Below are positions 36,533 through 45,959 of a stretch of DNA of 64,000 bases, piece by piece. Each line of letters opens with the position of its first letter. Position 1 is the first letter of the stretch. The position numbers were made by a program, and so were the translations under genes. The DNA is from Metabacillus rhizolycopersici (GTDB taxonomy: Bacteria > Bacillota > Bacilli > Bacillales > Bacillaceae). The stretch lies in contig NZ_JAIQUM010000010.1 of assembly GCF_020075705.1 (NCBI RefSeq), positions 53,838 through 117,837 of the forward strand, read 5' to 3'. Under the pieces are notes generated by a model that did not search any database, was not told the origin of the DNA, and was given only the letters and a program-made list of their open reading frames with translations.

Positions 36533-36957
36533 GTGTCAGATCAAAACTGGAAAAAATCCTCACCTGCCTATGGCTACGTTACACTAATAGGTTCCAAGCC
36601 CATCATGGTCAAATCAGGTAAAAGTATAAAGTTTACCCTTCCTAGCGACACCTTAATAATTCGTAAATCAGGTGACTATAAAATTGAATATATATTATTA
36701 ATCGATGGTCCTGCTCCTTCTTCAATATATGCTTTGATTTTAAATGATTCTTTAGTAAAGGGGTAGCTTACTCACTATGGCATACAAAGACAAGTCGATG
36801 GAGCGAGCCTAATGCTCATTGGGCAAGCTATTATTTATATTCAAAAAATTCAACATTGGAACTTAGAAACATCGGTCCATCTACGGATACCTTATTACCG
36901 ATTATAGGTAAACAAAAAAGGAATGCTGCATCATTAACAATAGTGAAACTTGATTAG
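36533..36957 (+). pseudogene. BclA-like exosporium C-terminal domain protein, frameshifted
   Basis: The first frame (GTG at 36533, SDQNWKKSSPAYGYVTLIGS) ends at TAG 36764-36766. One frame over, the sequence continues without a break as VAYSLWHTKTSRWSEPNAHW and then STLELRNIGPSTDTLLPI and AASLTIVKLD, ending at 36957. Joined, about 141 residues match the TNF-like C-terminal domain found at the end of BclA exosporium filament proteins, without the collagen-like repeat. Adding one G to the GGGG at 36760-36763 restores the frame, so this is either recent decay, slippage or a sequence error. Confidence 0.75.
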
Positions 36958-37140
36958 CTAAATAGAGTAGTTGCCTACGCTAAGATTTATTTATAAAAAT
37001 AATTAATTATGTTCGACAAAACAAACACTTTGAAAAAATGTTTCTTAATGAACAGGGACCGTGTAACCGAATAGATTCATGGCTATTTCGGACCTATCCA
37101 TTAATTCATAACTTAATAGTGACGGAGGAGGATTAAAGGT

Positions 37141-37527
37141 ATGGCTTTTAATAATGAATCAATATGTCAACAGTTTGCAAGAATTATCGGCGGCCAAGAG
37201 GGATTCGCTGGTGGGAAATGTGTGGCAACAATAAATCGAGATGAAATACAAGTAACAATCATGGGAAAACGTTTTAGAGTAACAACTTCTTTCTCATACG
37301 AATCAAGAGATAATAAGACTGGACGGGCATTGTGTCTAGGTCGAGTAGCACTCTTGCAAAAGGAAGTCGATAGATTTGTTGCTGCAATTATTGAACAAGG
37401 AATAACCGTTTCGTCTGTACACAATGAGTGGCTATTTGATGATCCGAGTTTGATTTACGTTAATATCGAAGACGTTGATGACCCACTAATTTTCGCAAGG
37501 AAAGTCAGAAGAGCGTTAAGGAACTAA
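37141..37527 (+). CDS. DUF1259 (LppY/LpqO-like) family protein
   Basis: The 128-residue protein carries the DUF1259 blocks CVATINRDEIQVTIMGKRFR, GRVALLQKEVDRFVAAIIEQ and VSSVHNEWLFDDPSLIYVNI. Members elsewhere often hold two such units in about 270 residues; this has one, as other bacilli do. The function is unknown. GGAGGAGG lies just upstream of the ATG. A terminator follows, so it is a single-gene unit. Confidence 0.8.
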   Translation: MAFNNESICQQFARIIGGQEGFAGGKCVATINRDEIQVTIMGKRFRVTTSFSYESRDNKTGRALCLGRVALLQKEVDRFVAAIIEQGITVSSVHNEWLFDDPSLIYVNIEDVDDPLIFARKVRRALRN

Positions 37528-37553
37528 CGGATTTTTTTAGTTGAATTAGCAGT

Positions 37554-37582
37554 AAAAAGGGATCTTTGAAGACCCTTTTTTC
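37554..37582 (+). terminator. Terminator after the DUF1259 gene
   Basis: AAAAAGGG-A-TCTT pairs with AAGA-C-CCTTTTT-type sequence, giving a strong stem with one internal mismatch and a T-run. Confidence 0.75.
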
Positions 37583-37833
37583 ATTGCCGATAAGAATGAT
37601 TATGTGAACAAGACCTTGTTTTAAAATTAGAACCCCATTACTGACTAATGATGATTGCATTAAAAGTAACCTTTTAGCCTACATGGGTAGCGAGGGAAAA
37701 CAAACCAGACATCAATATGAAATATCATCTAAAACAAATAAATTGGTCATTTAAGTATCTTCCCATCACCAACAAAATTTTCAAGAGATTTTCTAAAATT
37801 TGTTGAGTAGCTCGATCCATATCATCATTAGGA

Positions 37834-37862
37834 AAAAGCCATGACTTTCAATCATGGCTTTT
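37834..37862. terminator. Terminator after the glutaredoxin gene
   Basis: AAAAGCCATGA and TCATGGCTTTT form a perfect 11-bp stem ten bases after the glutaredoxin stop codon on the minus strand. Confidence 0.85.
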
Positions 37863-37872
37863 GTCTGTTTTA

Positions 37873-38109
37873 TTATTTAATTGTTTCTAAAAGCTCTTTT
37901 AATTCAGGGTTAAAGCCTTTTACCGCTTTATCTCCTACGACAGTTACAGGCACACCCATAAAGCCAAACTTTTCGACTTCTTGTTGGTATTCAACGCTTG
38001 ACATAACGTCTCTAACTTCAAATGGAATTTCTTCGTCAGTAAGCATTTGCTTAACGTAGTTGCATTCTACACAACCCGGTGTGGAATAAACAATGACTGG
38101 TTTGCTCAT
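37873..38109 (-). CDS. Glutaredoxin-family (NrdH-like) protein
   Basis: This 78-residue thioredoxin-fold protein has the redox motif STPGCVECNYVKQML (CxxC at residues 14-17), the cis-Pro region MGVPVTVV and the end-of-fold GFNPELKELLETI. The CVEC site differs from the usual CPYC or CPPC. It overlaps the ytxJ stop by four bases, so a small redox operon is formed with a bacilliredoxin. Reduction of mixed disulfides with bacillithiol or of an oxidoreductase partner is the likely role. Confidence 0.85.
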   Translation of the reverse strand: MSKPVIVYSTPGCVECNYVKQMLTDEEIPFEVRDVMSSVEYQQEVEKFGFMGVPVTVVGDKAVKGFNPELKELLETIK

Positions 38110-38435
38110 GCGTTAAGCGCCTCCTTAATTGCATCTTTCGTAATCTTCCAGTGAGATGTGTTCCATTGAACTTTCCCATCTTCAAAAAGCAATAATTGTG
38201 GAGACTCATGTTTGATTTCAAACTCTTCAGCAATATGATTTGAAACAGGGCGATCTTCAATTACTAAAACCATTGCAGCAGAAGCAGTTTCATCACCGTT
38301 CACATAGCTTTGAAATTCGTCATTAGCTTTCGCGCTGATTGGACAAGTTGTACTATGTTTTAAAAGAATATGTTTTCCTGGTTGTTGTACAAATTGATTT
38401 AATTCTTCAATACTTGTAAGTTGTTTGATTGACAT
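38106..38435 (-). CDS. ytxJ: Bacilliredoxin YtxJ (BrxC)
   Basis: This thioredoxin-fold protein of 109 residues has the monothiol-type site LKHSTTCPISAKANDEF, in which TCPIS is the YtxJ motif. YtxJ proteins remove bacillithiol from S-bacillithiolated cysteines. The ATG at 38435 (MSIKQLTSIEELNQF) is preferred, because the longer start at 38462 has no ribosome binding site. It is followed by the glutaredoxin gene with a four-base overlap. Its presence implies that the organism uses bacillithiol. Confidence 0.88.
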   Translation of the reverse strand: MSIKQLTSIEELNQFVQQPGKHILLKHSTTCPISAKANDEFQSYVNGDETASAAMVLVIEDRPVSNHIAEEFEIKHESPQLLLFEDGKVQWNTSHWKITKDAIKEALNA

Positions 38436-38618
38436 TCCGAATGACACCATCCTGCTTTTCATAGTAGATTTTACGCTATTTACTTTATCATATGAAAAGA
38501 AATTTTACTAATTTTATGATTGCTTTCTTCATTTGAAAGGTATGTCGCACTTTTCTTTCAATAAGGGTCATATAATCTTGAAGTTCTCTACTTTTCGAAT
38601 CATAGTTTCTATTAAATT

Positions 38619-39581
38619 TCATTGGAAATAATCACCAATTTCCATCTCCATTGCTTTTTCCTTCTGCTTATCGGAAACATGTGTGTATCTTTGTGTTGTA
38701 TTTAAATTCGAGTGACCTAATAATTCTTGGACTGTTCGAATGTCAGTTCCACCTTGAACTAAATGGGTTGCAAATGAATGACGAAGTTTATGACTCGATA
38801 TTTTTTTCGTTTTGTAGCTATCCATATCCGCTTGTGTTTCTAAACTGCAGCGAATTCTTTCCGTAATCTCTTGGATTCTCCTTCTGGAAATACGCTTTCC
38901 TCGTCGTGAAATAAATACCGCATCTTCATGGCCTTTCATAGGCAACTCCCGTTCATTATTCATATACTCAATTAGTTGGTTATAAAGTGTAAGTGGTAAT
39001 GGTATGTATCTAGACTTGTTTCCTTTTCCTAAAACCGTGATGCCTTTCTTTTCCGAATTAATGTAGGAACAGTTAAGGTAATGGATTTCTGTCACACGTA
39101 AACCTGCAAATGCCATTAATCCTAACATGACTTTGTTTCTTATCACATGCCTTGATTGACTGACTTCCTCAATTTCACAGAAAAACAATTTCAGTTCTTC
39201 CTTCTCTAAATAAATTGGCAGTGTCCCTTTTCTTTCCTTTGCACTTTCTAATTCAATTGCGGGATTACGACTTACGAGCTCATAAGATAATAAGCATTTA
39301 TAAAATGAACGAACGGCAGTTAATCGCCGATTCCGTGTCGTTGCACTATTTCCTCTTTTCGCTTTCAGCATGTTCATAAATAGAGTAATTTGCATTTTTT
39401 TCACATGATCTAACTCGACTTTTGTTTCCTGGTTGCGGGTAATAAAACATAAAAACATGACGACGTCTCGTAAATAGTTTTCGATTGTAAACGGAGAGTA
39501 ATCTTTGTTATCCATGTCTGTTTGGAAAATCGCTAACTCTTCTTCATACCAGGAGGCGACTAATTGTTTATTCGTATCCAT
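38619..39581 (-). CDS. XerC/XerD-type tyrosine recombinase
   Basis: This 320-residue site-specific recombinase has an N-terminal SAM-like core-binding domain (residues 1 to about 115) and a catalytic domain with Arg in MAFAGLRVTEIHYL, Lys in GKGNKSRYIPL, SSHKLRHSFATHLVQGG (His and Arg), ELLGHSNLNTTQRYTHV (His and Tyr nucleophile). It is too short and too plain to be a phage integrase with an arm-binding domain. It stands alone, and a 32-bp dif-like inverted repeat lies 52 bp upstream of its start. Confidence 0.9.
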   Translation of the reverse strand: MDTNKQLVASWYEEELAIFQTDMDNKDYSPFTIENYLRDVVMFLCFITRNQETKVELDHVKKMQITLFMNMLKAKRGNSATTRNRRLTAVRSFYKCLLSYELVSRNPAIELESAKERKGTLPIYLEKEELKLFFCEIEEVSQSRHVIRNKVMLGLMAFAGLRVTEIHYLNCSYINSEKKGITVLGKGNKSRYIPLPLTLYNQLIEYMNNERELPMKGHEDAVFISRRGKRISRRRIQEITERIRCSLETQADMDSYKTKKISSHKLRHSFATHLVQGGTDIRTVQELLGHSNLNTTQRYTHVSDKQKEKAMEMEIGDYFQ

Positions 39582-39632
39582 CGTGATCCTCCAATTTTTC
39601 TATGATTTTATCATTATACTATGAAATGGAAT

Positions 39633-39664
39633 TTACCGCACATAAGAGATATTATGCGCGGTAA
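39633..39664. other. dif-like recombination site candidate upstream of the tyrosine recombinase gene
   Basis: Arms TTACCGCACATAA (39633-39645) and TTATGCGCGGTAA (39652-39664) are inverted repeats with one mismatch, separated by the 6-bp centre GAGATA. The layout CATAA-N6-TTATG is that of Xer sites: E. coli dif, as recalled, also has CATAA-N6-TTATG. It could instead be an operator for the gene. Confidence 0.55.
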
Positions 39665-39816
39665 TGCTGAGAGACGCGTTTTAAGGACATTAGATTGTTA
39701 TGATTTAGTGATTATACGTTAATATGTACTGTACAAAAATACAAAATAATTGCATATTTGGAACCTTATCCGTAGTACTGTGATCCTTCATTGACTAAGG
39801 GGCTGGCCTGATAAAT

Positions 39817-39860
39817 AAAAAAATCCCCAGAATTCAATTGGGAACTCAGGGGATCTTTTT
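39817..39860. terminator. Probable bidirectional terminator
   Basis: AAAAATCCCC and GGGGATCTTTTT can form a stem closed by A and T runs around a 20-base loop. It may end the thioesterase transcript (minus strand), 140 bases after that gene's stop. Confidence 0.55.
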
Positions 39861-40003
39861 ACAGTATCTAATATGTCTAATTCTAGTAGTATATTGCTAG
39901 AGTCCATAGCAATGTAAATTGCAGTTGGAATCGTCTGTGTGTTTTCACAATCATTTATAACATTCTTAAGCAGTCAAAAACTAGATGTCCACTATTCATT
40001 GTA

Positions 40004-40402
40004 TTACGCTAAATATGTGCTTAGCTTCTTAATCAATTCTTCATCCAGCGGCTCACTTAACTGTGTTTTGAAGTTAAAATGAACTAACACTACTTCCCCT
40101 TCAGCAATCAACTCTTCACTTGCTTGATCCATGATTTGATGTTTTAACTTGATACTTTTTCGTCCAATATGGTCGATATATGTTCGAATGACAAGATTTT
40201 GGTTTACATAAGCTTGATTAATATAATCGCAATGAGCGGAAGCGACTACAAAGGACCACTCCTCTTGATTTTTATGAAGATTGTTATCTGCAAAGAAATC
40301 GACCCTCGCTTGTTCCAAATAGATGAAAAAACTGACATTATTGATATGTCCGTATACATCAGATTCAAAATATCTTGTACGAACAAATGATTCATGTAGC
40401 AT
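40004..40402 (-). CDS. Acyl-CoA thioesterase (hot-dog fold, YbgC-like)
   Basis: The 132-residue single-domain hot-dog protein has the 4-hydroxybenzoyl-CoA-thioesterase motif TRYFESDVYGHINNVSFFIY, with the catalytic Asp in ESDVYGHINN. Such enzymes hydrolyse short- or branched-chain acyl-CoAs. It lies 124 bp downstream of icmF on the same strand; a role in acyl-CoA balance next to branched-acyl metabolism is plausible, but no shared transcript is proven. Confidence 0.82.
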   Translation of the reverse strand: MLHESFVRTRYFESDVYGHINNVSFFIYLEQARVDFFADNNLHKNQEEWSFVVASAHCDYINQAYVNQNLVIRTYIDHIGRKSIKLKHQIMDQASEELIAEGEVVLVHFNFKTQLSEPLDEELIKKLSTYLA

Positions 40403-40526
40403 CTTAATCTACCTTTCTTGGAATATCCATTTAATTTTCGGTTAAGAAGTATCGGCTCAAAACTTAGTACAATTTCACATTATGAATGTCTTTCTGTAAA
40501 TCTCTAAATTTTCTAATGGTTGATTC

Positions 40527-43500
40527 TTACATATTCCTACGATATTGTCCACCTACTTCATACAATGCTGCTGTGATTTGACCAAGGGATGCCACTTTCA
40601 CAGATTCCATCAATTCTTCAAAAATATTGCCATTTTGAAGAGCGACTTGCTTTAATCGTTTAAGCGCATTTGGACATTTGGCTTTGTTCCTGGACCAGAA
40701 TTCATTAAGATTTTGAATCTGTATTTCCCTTTCTTCTATTGTCGAACGTGCTAATTCTATTTCAAACACGTTTTCTTCCTTATCTGGATTAATGAATGTA
40801 TTGACACCAATAATAGGTAATTCTCCAGAATGTTTCTTATGTTCATAATAAAGCGATTCTTCTTGGATTTTCCCACGCTGGTATTGTGTTTCCATCGCCC
40901 CAAGGACACCACCACGGTCATGGATACGCATAAATTCAGTTAAGACTGCTTCTTCCACAAGATCTGTAAGTTCATCAATAATAAATGCCCCTTGAAGTGG
41001 ATTTTCATTTTTCACTATACCCAACTCTTTATTTATGATCATTTGGATAGCCATGGCGCGACGTACGGAGTTTTCAGTCGGTGTCGTAATAGCCTCGTCG
41101 AATGCGTTCGTATGCAAGGAGTTACAGTTGTCATTAATGGCTATCAATGCCTGCAGAGTTGTGCGAATATCGTTAAAGTCCATCTCTTGAGCATGAAGGG
41201 AGCGACCGGATGTCTGAACATGATATTTAAGCTTTTGGCTACGTTCATTCCCACCATATTTATTTTTTATGACGGTTGACCAAATCCGACGTGCAACGCG
41301 CCCCATAACGGTGTATTCCGGATCTAATCCGTTGCTGAAAAAGAAGGATAAGTTTGGAGCAAAGTCGTCAATATGCATGCCACGACTTAGGTAGTATTCT
41401 ACAAAGGTGAAGCCATTAGCTAGAGTGAACGCTAATTGAGAAATTGGATTAGCTCCTGCTTCTGCAATATGATACCCGCTTATACTGACTGAATAATAAT
41501 TACGCACCTTATGATCGATAAAATATTGTTGAATATCCCCCATCATCTTAAGGGCAAACTCAGTCGAAAAAATGCACGTATTTTGTCCTTGATCCTCTTT
41601 TAAAATATCCGCCTGTACTGTGCCTCGTACAGTTTGTAACGTCCATTCCTTAATTTCCTTAGACTCTTCTTCGTTTGGCTGACGGCCGTTTTTCTCTATG
41701 AATTTTTCAATCTGTTGTTCGATCGACGTATTCATGAACATCGCCAAGATAATAGGCGCTGGTCCATTAATTGTCATGGATACACTTGTAGATGGATGAC
41801 ATAGATCAAACCCTTTATAGAGCTTTTTCATATCGTCCAATGTACAGATACTTACACCACTGTTTCCAATTTTCCCAAAGATGTCAGGTCGATAATCCGG
41901 GTCTTGACCGTATAAAGTGACACTGTCAAAAGCTGTGGACAATCGTTTCGCTTCATCATTTTGACAAAGATAATGAAAGCGGCGGTTCGTTCGATCTGGA
42001 GTCCCTTCTCCTGCAAACTGGCGTTTCGGGTCTTCATTCGTACGTTTGAATGGAAATACTCCTGCTGTATAAGGGAAAAAACCAGGAAGATTTTCTTTTA
42101 ATAGCCAACTGAGAATTTCCCCAGGATCCTCGAATTTCGGTACACTGACTCTAGCAATTTTATTTCCGGCCAATGATTCCGTGAACAATTCCGTAACAAT
42201 TTCTTTATTACGAACCTTTGTTACGAGTTGATTTTGCTGGTAGGAATCCCGAATTTCCGGCCACTCTTCTACCATTTTTTTGCATTCTGGATGTATCTTT
42301 CGTTCATAATGAGCAATCATTTTATCAAGTTTTGAAGTGAAAGTTTCAGCTTCTTCCTTCGACATGAAATCTCTATTGTCTAGCTCAATTAGTGTCTTCG
42401 TACCTCGTAGCTGGTACAATTTGCGAATCAGATTTACTTGTTCTTCGGAGTATTTTCGATAGTGATAAACCGTTTGTACGATTTCTCCTAAATAAGCGGT
42501 ACGATTTGGTGGGATAATTAAATTTTGCTTCGTTACTTTTTGAATGTTATGATCAAAAGTAGTTGGCCAACTACTTTTCGTTTTCTGTTCTATAAATTTC
42601 ATTATGTTTGCAAAAAGGACATTTGTTCCTGAATCATTAAATTGGCTAGCAATTGTTCCAAACACAGGTAATTTATCATCTGGCATGTCAAAAAGCTGAT
42701 GACTGCGTTGATATTGTTTGCGAACATCACGTAAAGCATCTTCAGATCCACGGCGCTCAAATTTGTTAATGACAATTAAGTCAGCAAAATCAATCATGTC
42801 GATTTTTTCAAGCTGAGTTGTGGCTCCAAATTCGCTCGTCATGACATACATGGCTACATCACAAAGTTCCACAATCTCAGAGTCGCCTTGACCAATTCCA
42901 CTCGTTTCTACAATGACAAAATCATATCCAGCCGCTTTAACTATATTAATTGCATCTTTTGTGGCAGCGCTTAACTCAGTTTTAGAACCTCGGGTAGCTA
43001 AGCTTCGCATATACACACGTGGATTGTGAATGGCATTCATCCGAATGCGATCACCTAATAATGCACCTCCAGTCTTCATTTTGGAGGGATCTACTGATAT
43101 AATCGCAATAGAGCGGTCTGGGAATTGTTCGAGATAACGGCGCACCAACTCATCAGTCAATGAGCTTTTTCCTGCGCCACCAGTTCCTGTGATACCTAAA
43201 ACAGGCAATTTCGGAGCTTCGATCAGCACTTTTTCCAAAGCAGCAGAAATCGTTGCATCCACCTTGTTTTTTATTTGATTTTCTTCTACAAAGGTAATTA
43301 ATTTTGCAATAGAACCCCAGTTTTTCTTGTTTAATTGCTCTAATTCTTGATGAAATTGCTTCGGAGTTTGAAAATCGCTTTCTCGGATCATATGATTGAT
43401 CATGCCTTGCAACCCAAACTCCCGACCATCATCTGGCGAAAAAATTTTTGCAATGCCATATTCATGTAATTCCCTGATTTCAGATGGAACGATAACCCCA

Positions 43501-43802
43501 CCTCCACCTGCAAAAACCTTAATATGGTCTGCTCCTTTTTGTTGAAGTAAATCTAACATATATTTCAAATATTCGACATGACCGCCTTGATAGGAGCTCA
43601 TTGCAATGCCCTGCACATCTTCTTGGATTGCGGCATTTACAACTTCATCAACTGAACGATTATGTCCTAAGTGAATGACTTCTACACCTGAGGCTTGAAG
43701 AATTCGGCGTATAATATTAATGGAAGCATCATGGCCATCAAATAATGCAGATGCTGTAACAAATCGAACATGGTATGTTGGGCGAGCAATTTCTGTTTCC
43801 AT
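40527..43802 (-). CDS. icmF: Fused isobutyryl-CoA mutase IcmF (B12-dependent)
   Basis: IcmF interconverts isobutyryl-CoA and n-butyryl-CoA with adenosylcobalamin and carries its own G-protein chaperone. Domains in order: B12-binding ([20 protein letters not shown] with the base-off His, about residues 20-140), MeaI-type GTPase ([20 protein letters not shown] about 205, then [20 protein letters not shown]), and substrate-binding mutase barrel (from about 560, including [13 protein letters not shown] and [14 protein letters not shown]). The length of 1,091 residues is normal. The start at 43802 ([14 protein letters not shown]) is seven bases after AAGGAAGGGG; ATG 43805 is also possible. It depends on the cobalamin made by the operon at 11.7-30.1 kb. 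Confidence 0.95.
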   Translation of the reverse strand: METEIARPTYHVRFVTASALFDGHDASINIIRRILQASGVEVIHLGHNRSVDEVVNAAIQEDVQGIAMSSYQGGHVEYLKYMLDLLQQKGADHIKVFAGGGGVIVPSEIRELHEYGIAKIFSPDDGREFGLQGMINHMIRESDFQTPKQFHQELEQLNKKNWGSIAKLITFVEENQIKNKVDATISAALEKVLIEAPKLPVLGITGTGGAGKSSLTDELVRRYLEQFPDRSIAIISVDPSKMKTGGALLGDRIRMNAIHNPRVYMRSLATRGSKTELSAATKDAINIVKAAGYDFVIVETSGIGQGDSEIVELCDVAMYVMTSEFGATTQLEKIDMIDFADLIVINKFERRGSEDALRDVRKQYQRSHQLFDMPDDKLPVFGTIASQFNDSGTNVLFANIMKFIEQKTKSSWPTTFDHNIQKVTKQNLIIPPNRTAYLGEIVQTVYHYRKYSEEQVNLIRKLYQLRGTKTLIELDNRDFMSKEEAETFTSKLDKMIAHYERKIHPECKKMVEEWPEIRDSYQQNQLVTKVRNKEIVTELFTESLAGNKIARVSVPKFEDPGEILSWLLKENLPGFFPYTAGVFPFKRTNEDPKRQFAGEGTPDRTNRRFHYLCQNDEAKRLSTAFDSVTLYGQDPDYRPDIFGKIGNSGVSICTLDDMKKLYKGFDLCHPSTSVSMTINGPAPIILAMFMNTSIEQQIEKFIEKNGRQPNEEESKEIKEWTLQTVRGTVQADILKEDQGQNTCIFSTEFALKMMGDIQQYFIDHKVRNYYSVSISGYHIAEAGANPISQLAFTLANGFTFVEYYLSRGMHIDDFAPNLSFFFSNGLDPEYTVMGRVARRIWSTVIKNKYGGNERSQKLKYHVQTSGRSLHAQEMDFNDIRTTLQALIAINDNCNSLHTNAFDEAITTPTENSVRRAMAIQMIINKELGIVKNENPLQGAFIIDELTDLVEEAVLTEFMRIHDRGGVLGAMETQYQRGKIQEESLYYEHKKHSGELPIIGVNTFINPDKEENVFEIELARSTIEEREIQIQNLNEFWSRNKAKCPNALKRLKQVALQNGNIFEELMESVKVASLGQITAALYEVGGQYRRNM

Positions 43803-43826
43803 CATCAATCCCCTTCCTTATTCTAG

Positions 43827-44448
43827 TTATTTGCCCTTTAAAAGGTTATTCGCAATCACTATTCGTTCTACTAGATAATTTCTTGTATAGCCGTAGCCAC
43901 CAAATATGTTGATCAGTATCCTAACTTTCCCAAAAGATTCAACCAAATTCTTCACAATTCCAAAGGATTCTTCTGAAGTTTCCTGACCTTTAATGATTTC
44001 TACCAACTTCATTACAGGAACAGGGTTAAAGAAATGCATGCCTATAACCTTTTCGCGTCGATTCGTAGCTGATGCAATTTCTGTAATACTCAAACCAGAT
44101 GTATTGGATGCAAATATGGTTGATTCTTTACAAATGACATTATGTTCTTTAAAATGATTTTTTTGGTTCTATCTTTTCAATAATTGCTTCAATAATAATG
44201 TCGGCTTCTGCTAAGTCCTGTAAATCGACACTTCCTCTGATATTTCCAAATATTTCATTGGCCCTTCCTTGTTCCAACTTGCCTTTTCTTATTGCTCGGT
44301 CTAAATTGTTTCGGATCGAACCAAGGCCTTTTTATATATAATATTCTTCAATATCACGCATAATCACTTCGTAACCAGATTAAGCAGCCACCTGAGCAAT
44401 ACCATTCCCCATCGTTCCTGCTCCCGCCACTCCAATAGTTTTAACCAT
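43827..44448 (-). pseudogene. 3-hydroxybutyryl-CoA dehydrogenase remnant fused to an acyl-CoA dehydrogenase tail
   Basis: Reading from the ATG at 44448 gives the NAD-binding start VKTIGVAGAGTMGNGIAQVA, then a stop, then [10 protein letters not shown] and after a frameshift [20 protein letters not shown] and [20 protein letters not shown], all 3-hydroxyacyl-CoA dehydrogenase. After ESFGK the frame runs straight into [17 protein letters not shown] and [11 protein letters not shown], which are C-terminal acyl-CoA dehydrogenase motifs; about 19 residues that normally lie between those two are missing. A deletion has thus joined two genes that were neighbours. It ends 18 bases before icmF. Confidence 0.85.
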
Positions 44449-44515
44449 AGATCTTACAACTCCTTAAAGATCTTTATCTTCTATATAGAAATCAATAAAA
44501 TCTATTTTTCTATTA

Positions 44516-44870
44516 TTATTTTCCTTTGAAATTTGGAGCTCGTTTTTCAAAAAACGCCTTGCTCCTTCGTTTTTGTCGTCTGTTGCACAAAGTTGAAAAT
44601 AGTTCAGCCTCTAACTGTAAGCCTTCTTGTAAGACCAATTTGATACGCTTCTTCAGCCGAGACCTGTTCACCGGAAAAAATAAACTTCTTTGCTTTCCCG
44701 GGACCAATTAGTTTGGCTAAGCGTTGCGTACCGCCATAACCTGGAATGATACCGAGTAGTCCAACTTCTGGTAAGTCAAATTTGGCATTCATAGCAGCAA
44801 TACGGACATCACAAGCAAAAGCAAGTTCACACCCACCTTCAAGTGCGAAGCCATTTACAGCAAACGAATT
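44516..44870 (-). pseudogene. Enoyl-CoA hydratase (crotonase) remnant
   Basis: The frame has FAVNGFALEGGCELAFACDV, then NAKFDLPEVGLLGIIPGYGG and KKFIFSGEQVSAEEAYQIGL, the central and oxyanion-hole blocks of crotonases. A frameshift near 44610 follows, and the family C-terminus AFFEKRAPNFKGK ends at 44516. The N-terminal third is missing. It stands where enoyl-CoA hydratase would be in an acyl-CoA degradation operon ahead of hbd, acd and icmF. Confidence 0.85.
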
Positions 44871-45014
44871 ACTCGTTAAGTGGCATATTCAATAATAATT
44901 GAATAAAACAGGGAAGATGGCGAAGCTTATTCTATTTGGAATGAATATATAGTATACTTTTGTTTACAATGTGAGTGGTTACATTAGTGACAAGAAGAAA
45001 TGGAGAGTGGCGAT

Positions 45015-45396
45015 TTGATTACTATTTTGGGGCAAGTTATGCTGTATGTAAATAACCAGGAAGAGTCTTTGGAGTTTTGGACACAAAAAGCTGGATTTTC
45101 CGTGATTTCTGAGGTAGATGACGCTCAAGGCATGAAATGGTTTGAAATCGCTCCGACAAATGATTCTCAAACAAGAATTGTTTTACATAACAAGGAAGTA
45201 GTTGCTAAAATGTCGCCAGGAGTCAATCTGGGAACCCCATCATTATTTGTTTTTCTCGGACAACCTTGATCAATTATATAAAGACTTTCAAGATAAAAAT
45301 ATAACCGTCGGAGAAATTGTCGATGTCCCTGAGGGAAGAGTATTTAACTTCGCCGATAATGAAGAAAACTATTTTGCAGTGGTAGAAAAAAAGTAA
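45015..45396 (+). pseudogene. Glyoxalase/VOC-family protein with a frameshift
   Basis: The first part (LITILGQVMLYVNNQEESLE, then MKWFEIAPTNDSQTRIVLH) and the second part (DNLDQLYKDFQDKNITVGEI, then GRVFNFADNEENYFAVVEKK) are consecutive halves of a VOC (glyoxalase/bleomycin-resistance) domain of about 127 residues. They lie in different frames; adding one T in the TTTTT near 45252 rejoins them. TTG at 45015 follows GGAGAGTGG and is the likely start, though ATG at 45000 is in frame. The function could be a small-molecule lyase or dioxygenase; it cannot be told from here. Confidence 0.75.
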
Positions 45397-45482
45397 TAAG
45401 GTAAAAATCAGGGGAATTTGTTTCACCCTTAAAAATGGAGTTCTAGTAACTTCAATAATATGTATTCTACCTTACATAGCAT

Positions 45483-45512
45483 ACCGTTCATTAATATGAT
45501 GGACGGTGTTTT
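45483..45512 (+). terminator. Terminator after the VOC gene
   Basis: ACCGTTCAT and ATGGACGGT pair with one wobble and are followed by GTTTTC. It lies about 87 bases past the VOC stop codon. Confidence 0.55.
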
Positions 45513-45959
45513 CATGACTTTTTAATCATTATATAAGCCGACAAGGCTGAATTTATATTAATGAAAAAGGACATTCTTTTATGATCTGTTCATAGTATCG
45601 GCCCCACCTACACCAGATACTATGACTGCCACACACGCCATCCAACTTACTAACATCATAACAGAAAACGATTATATTTCCGAAAATTAATAGAAAACAA
45701 GTTTCGACATAAAAAAAGAGCTTCCGTAATGGGAATCCCTTCGTTCGTAAAGTACGTTTACATTCGCTACGTCCCCTTATCAAAAAAATAATAAAAGCAG
45801 ATGATTCCTTGTAGGAATGATCTGCTTTCTTCATATCGAAATTTACTTAGCGTATGTTTTCCATATTTTGTTGGTAGGACCCGAAGAAGAATTTTATAGC
45901 AACAATACTAATTTTCTTCATCATTTATTCTTTCTAAAACTATTTTTATAAGCATCTAT
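45513..45959. other. Intergenic region with one strong hairpin
   Basis: No gene could be supported. The hairpin AAAGCAGATGATTCC / GGAATGATCTGCTTT at 45794-45828 is a likely bidirectional terminator for the histidine kinase transcript. A 25-codon minus-strand frame near 45600-45670 (MMLVSWMACVAVIVSGVGGA) is hydrophobic but lacks supporting signals. Confidence 0.4.
45794..45828. terminator. Hairpin terminator downstream of the sensor kinase gene
   Basis: A 15-bp stem with one mismatch, left flank A-rich and right flank T-rich, lies 132 bases past the kinase stop codon on the minus strand. Confidence 0.65.

Noticed and set aside
45553..45834. A 93-codon minus-strand frame
   Set aside because: It runs through a terminator hairpin, has unusual composition and no ribosome binding site.
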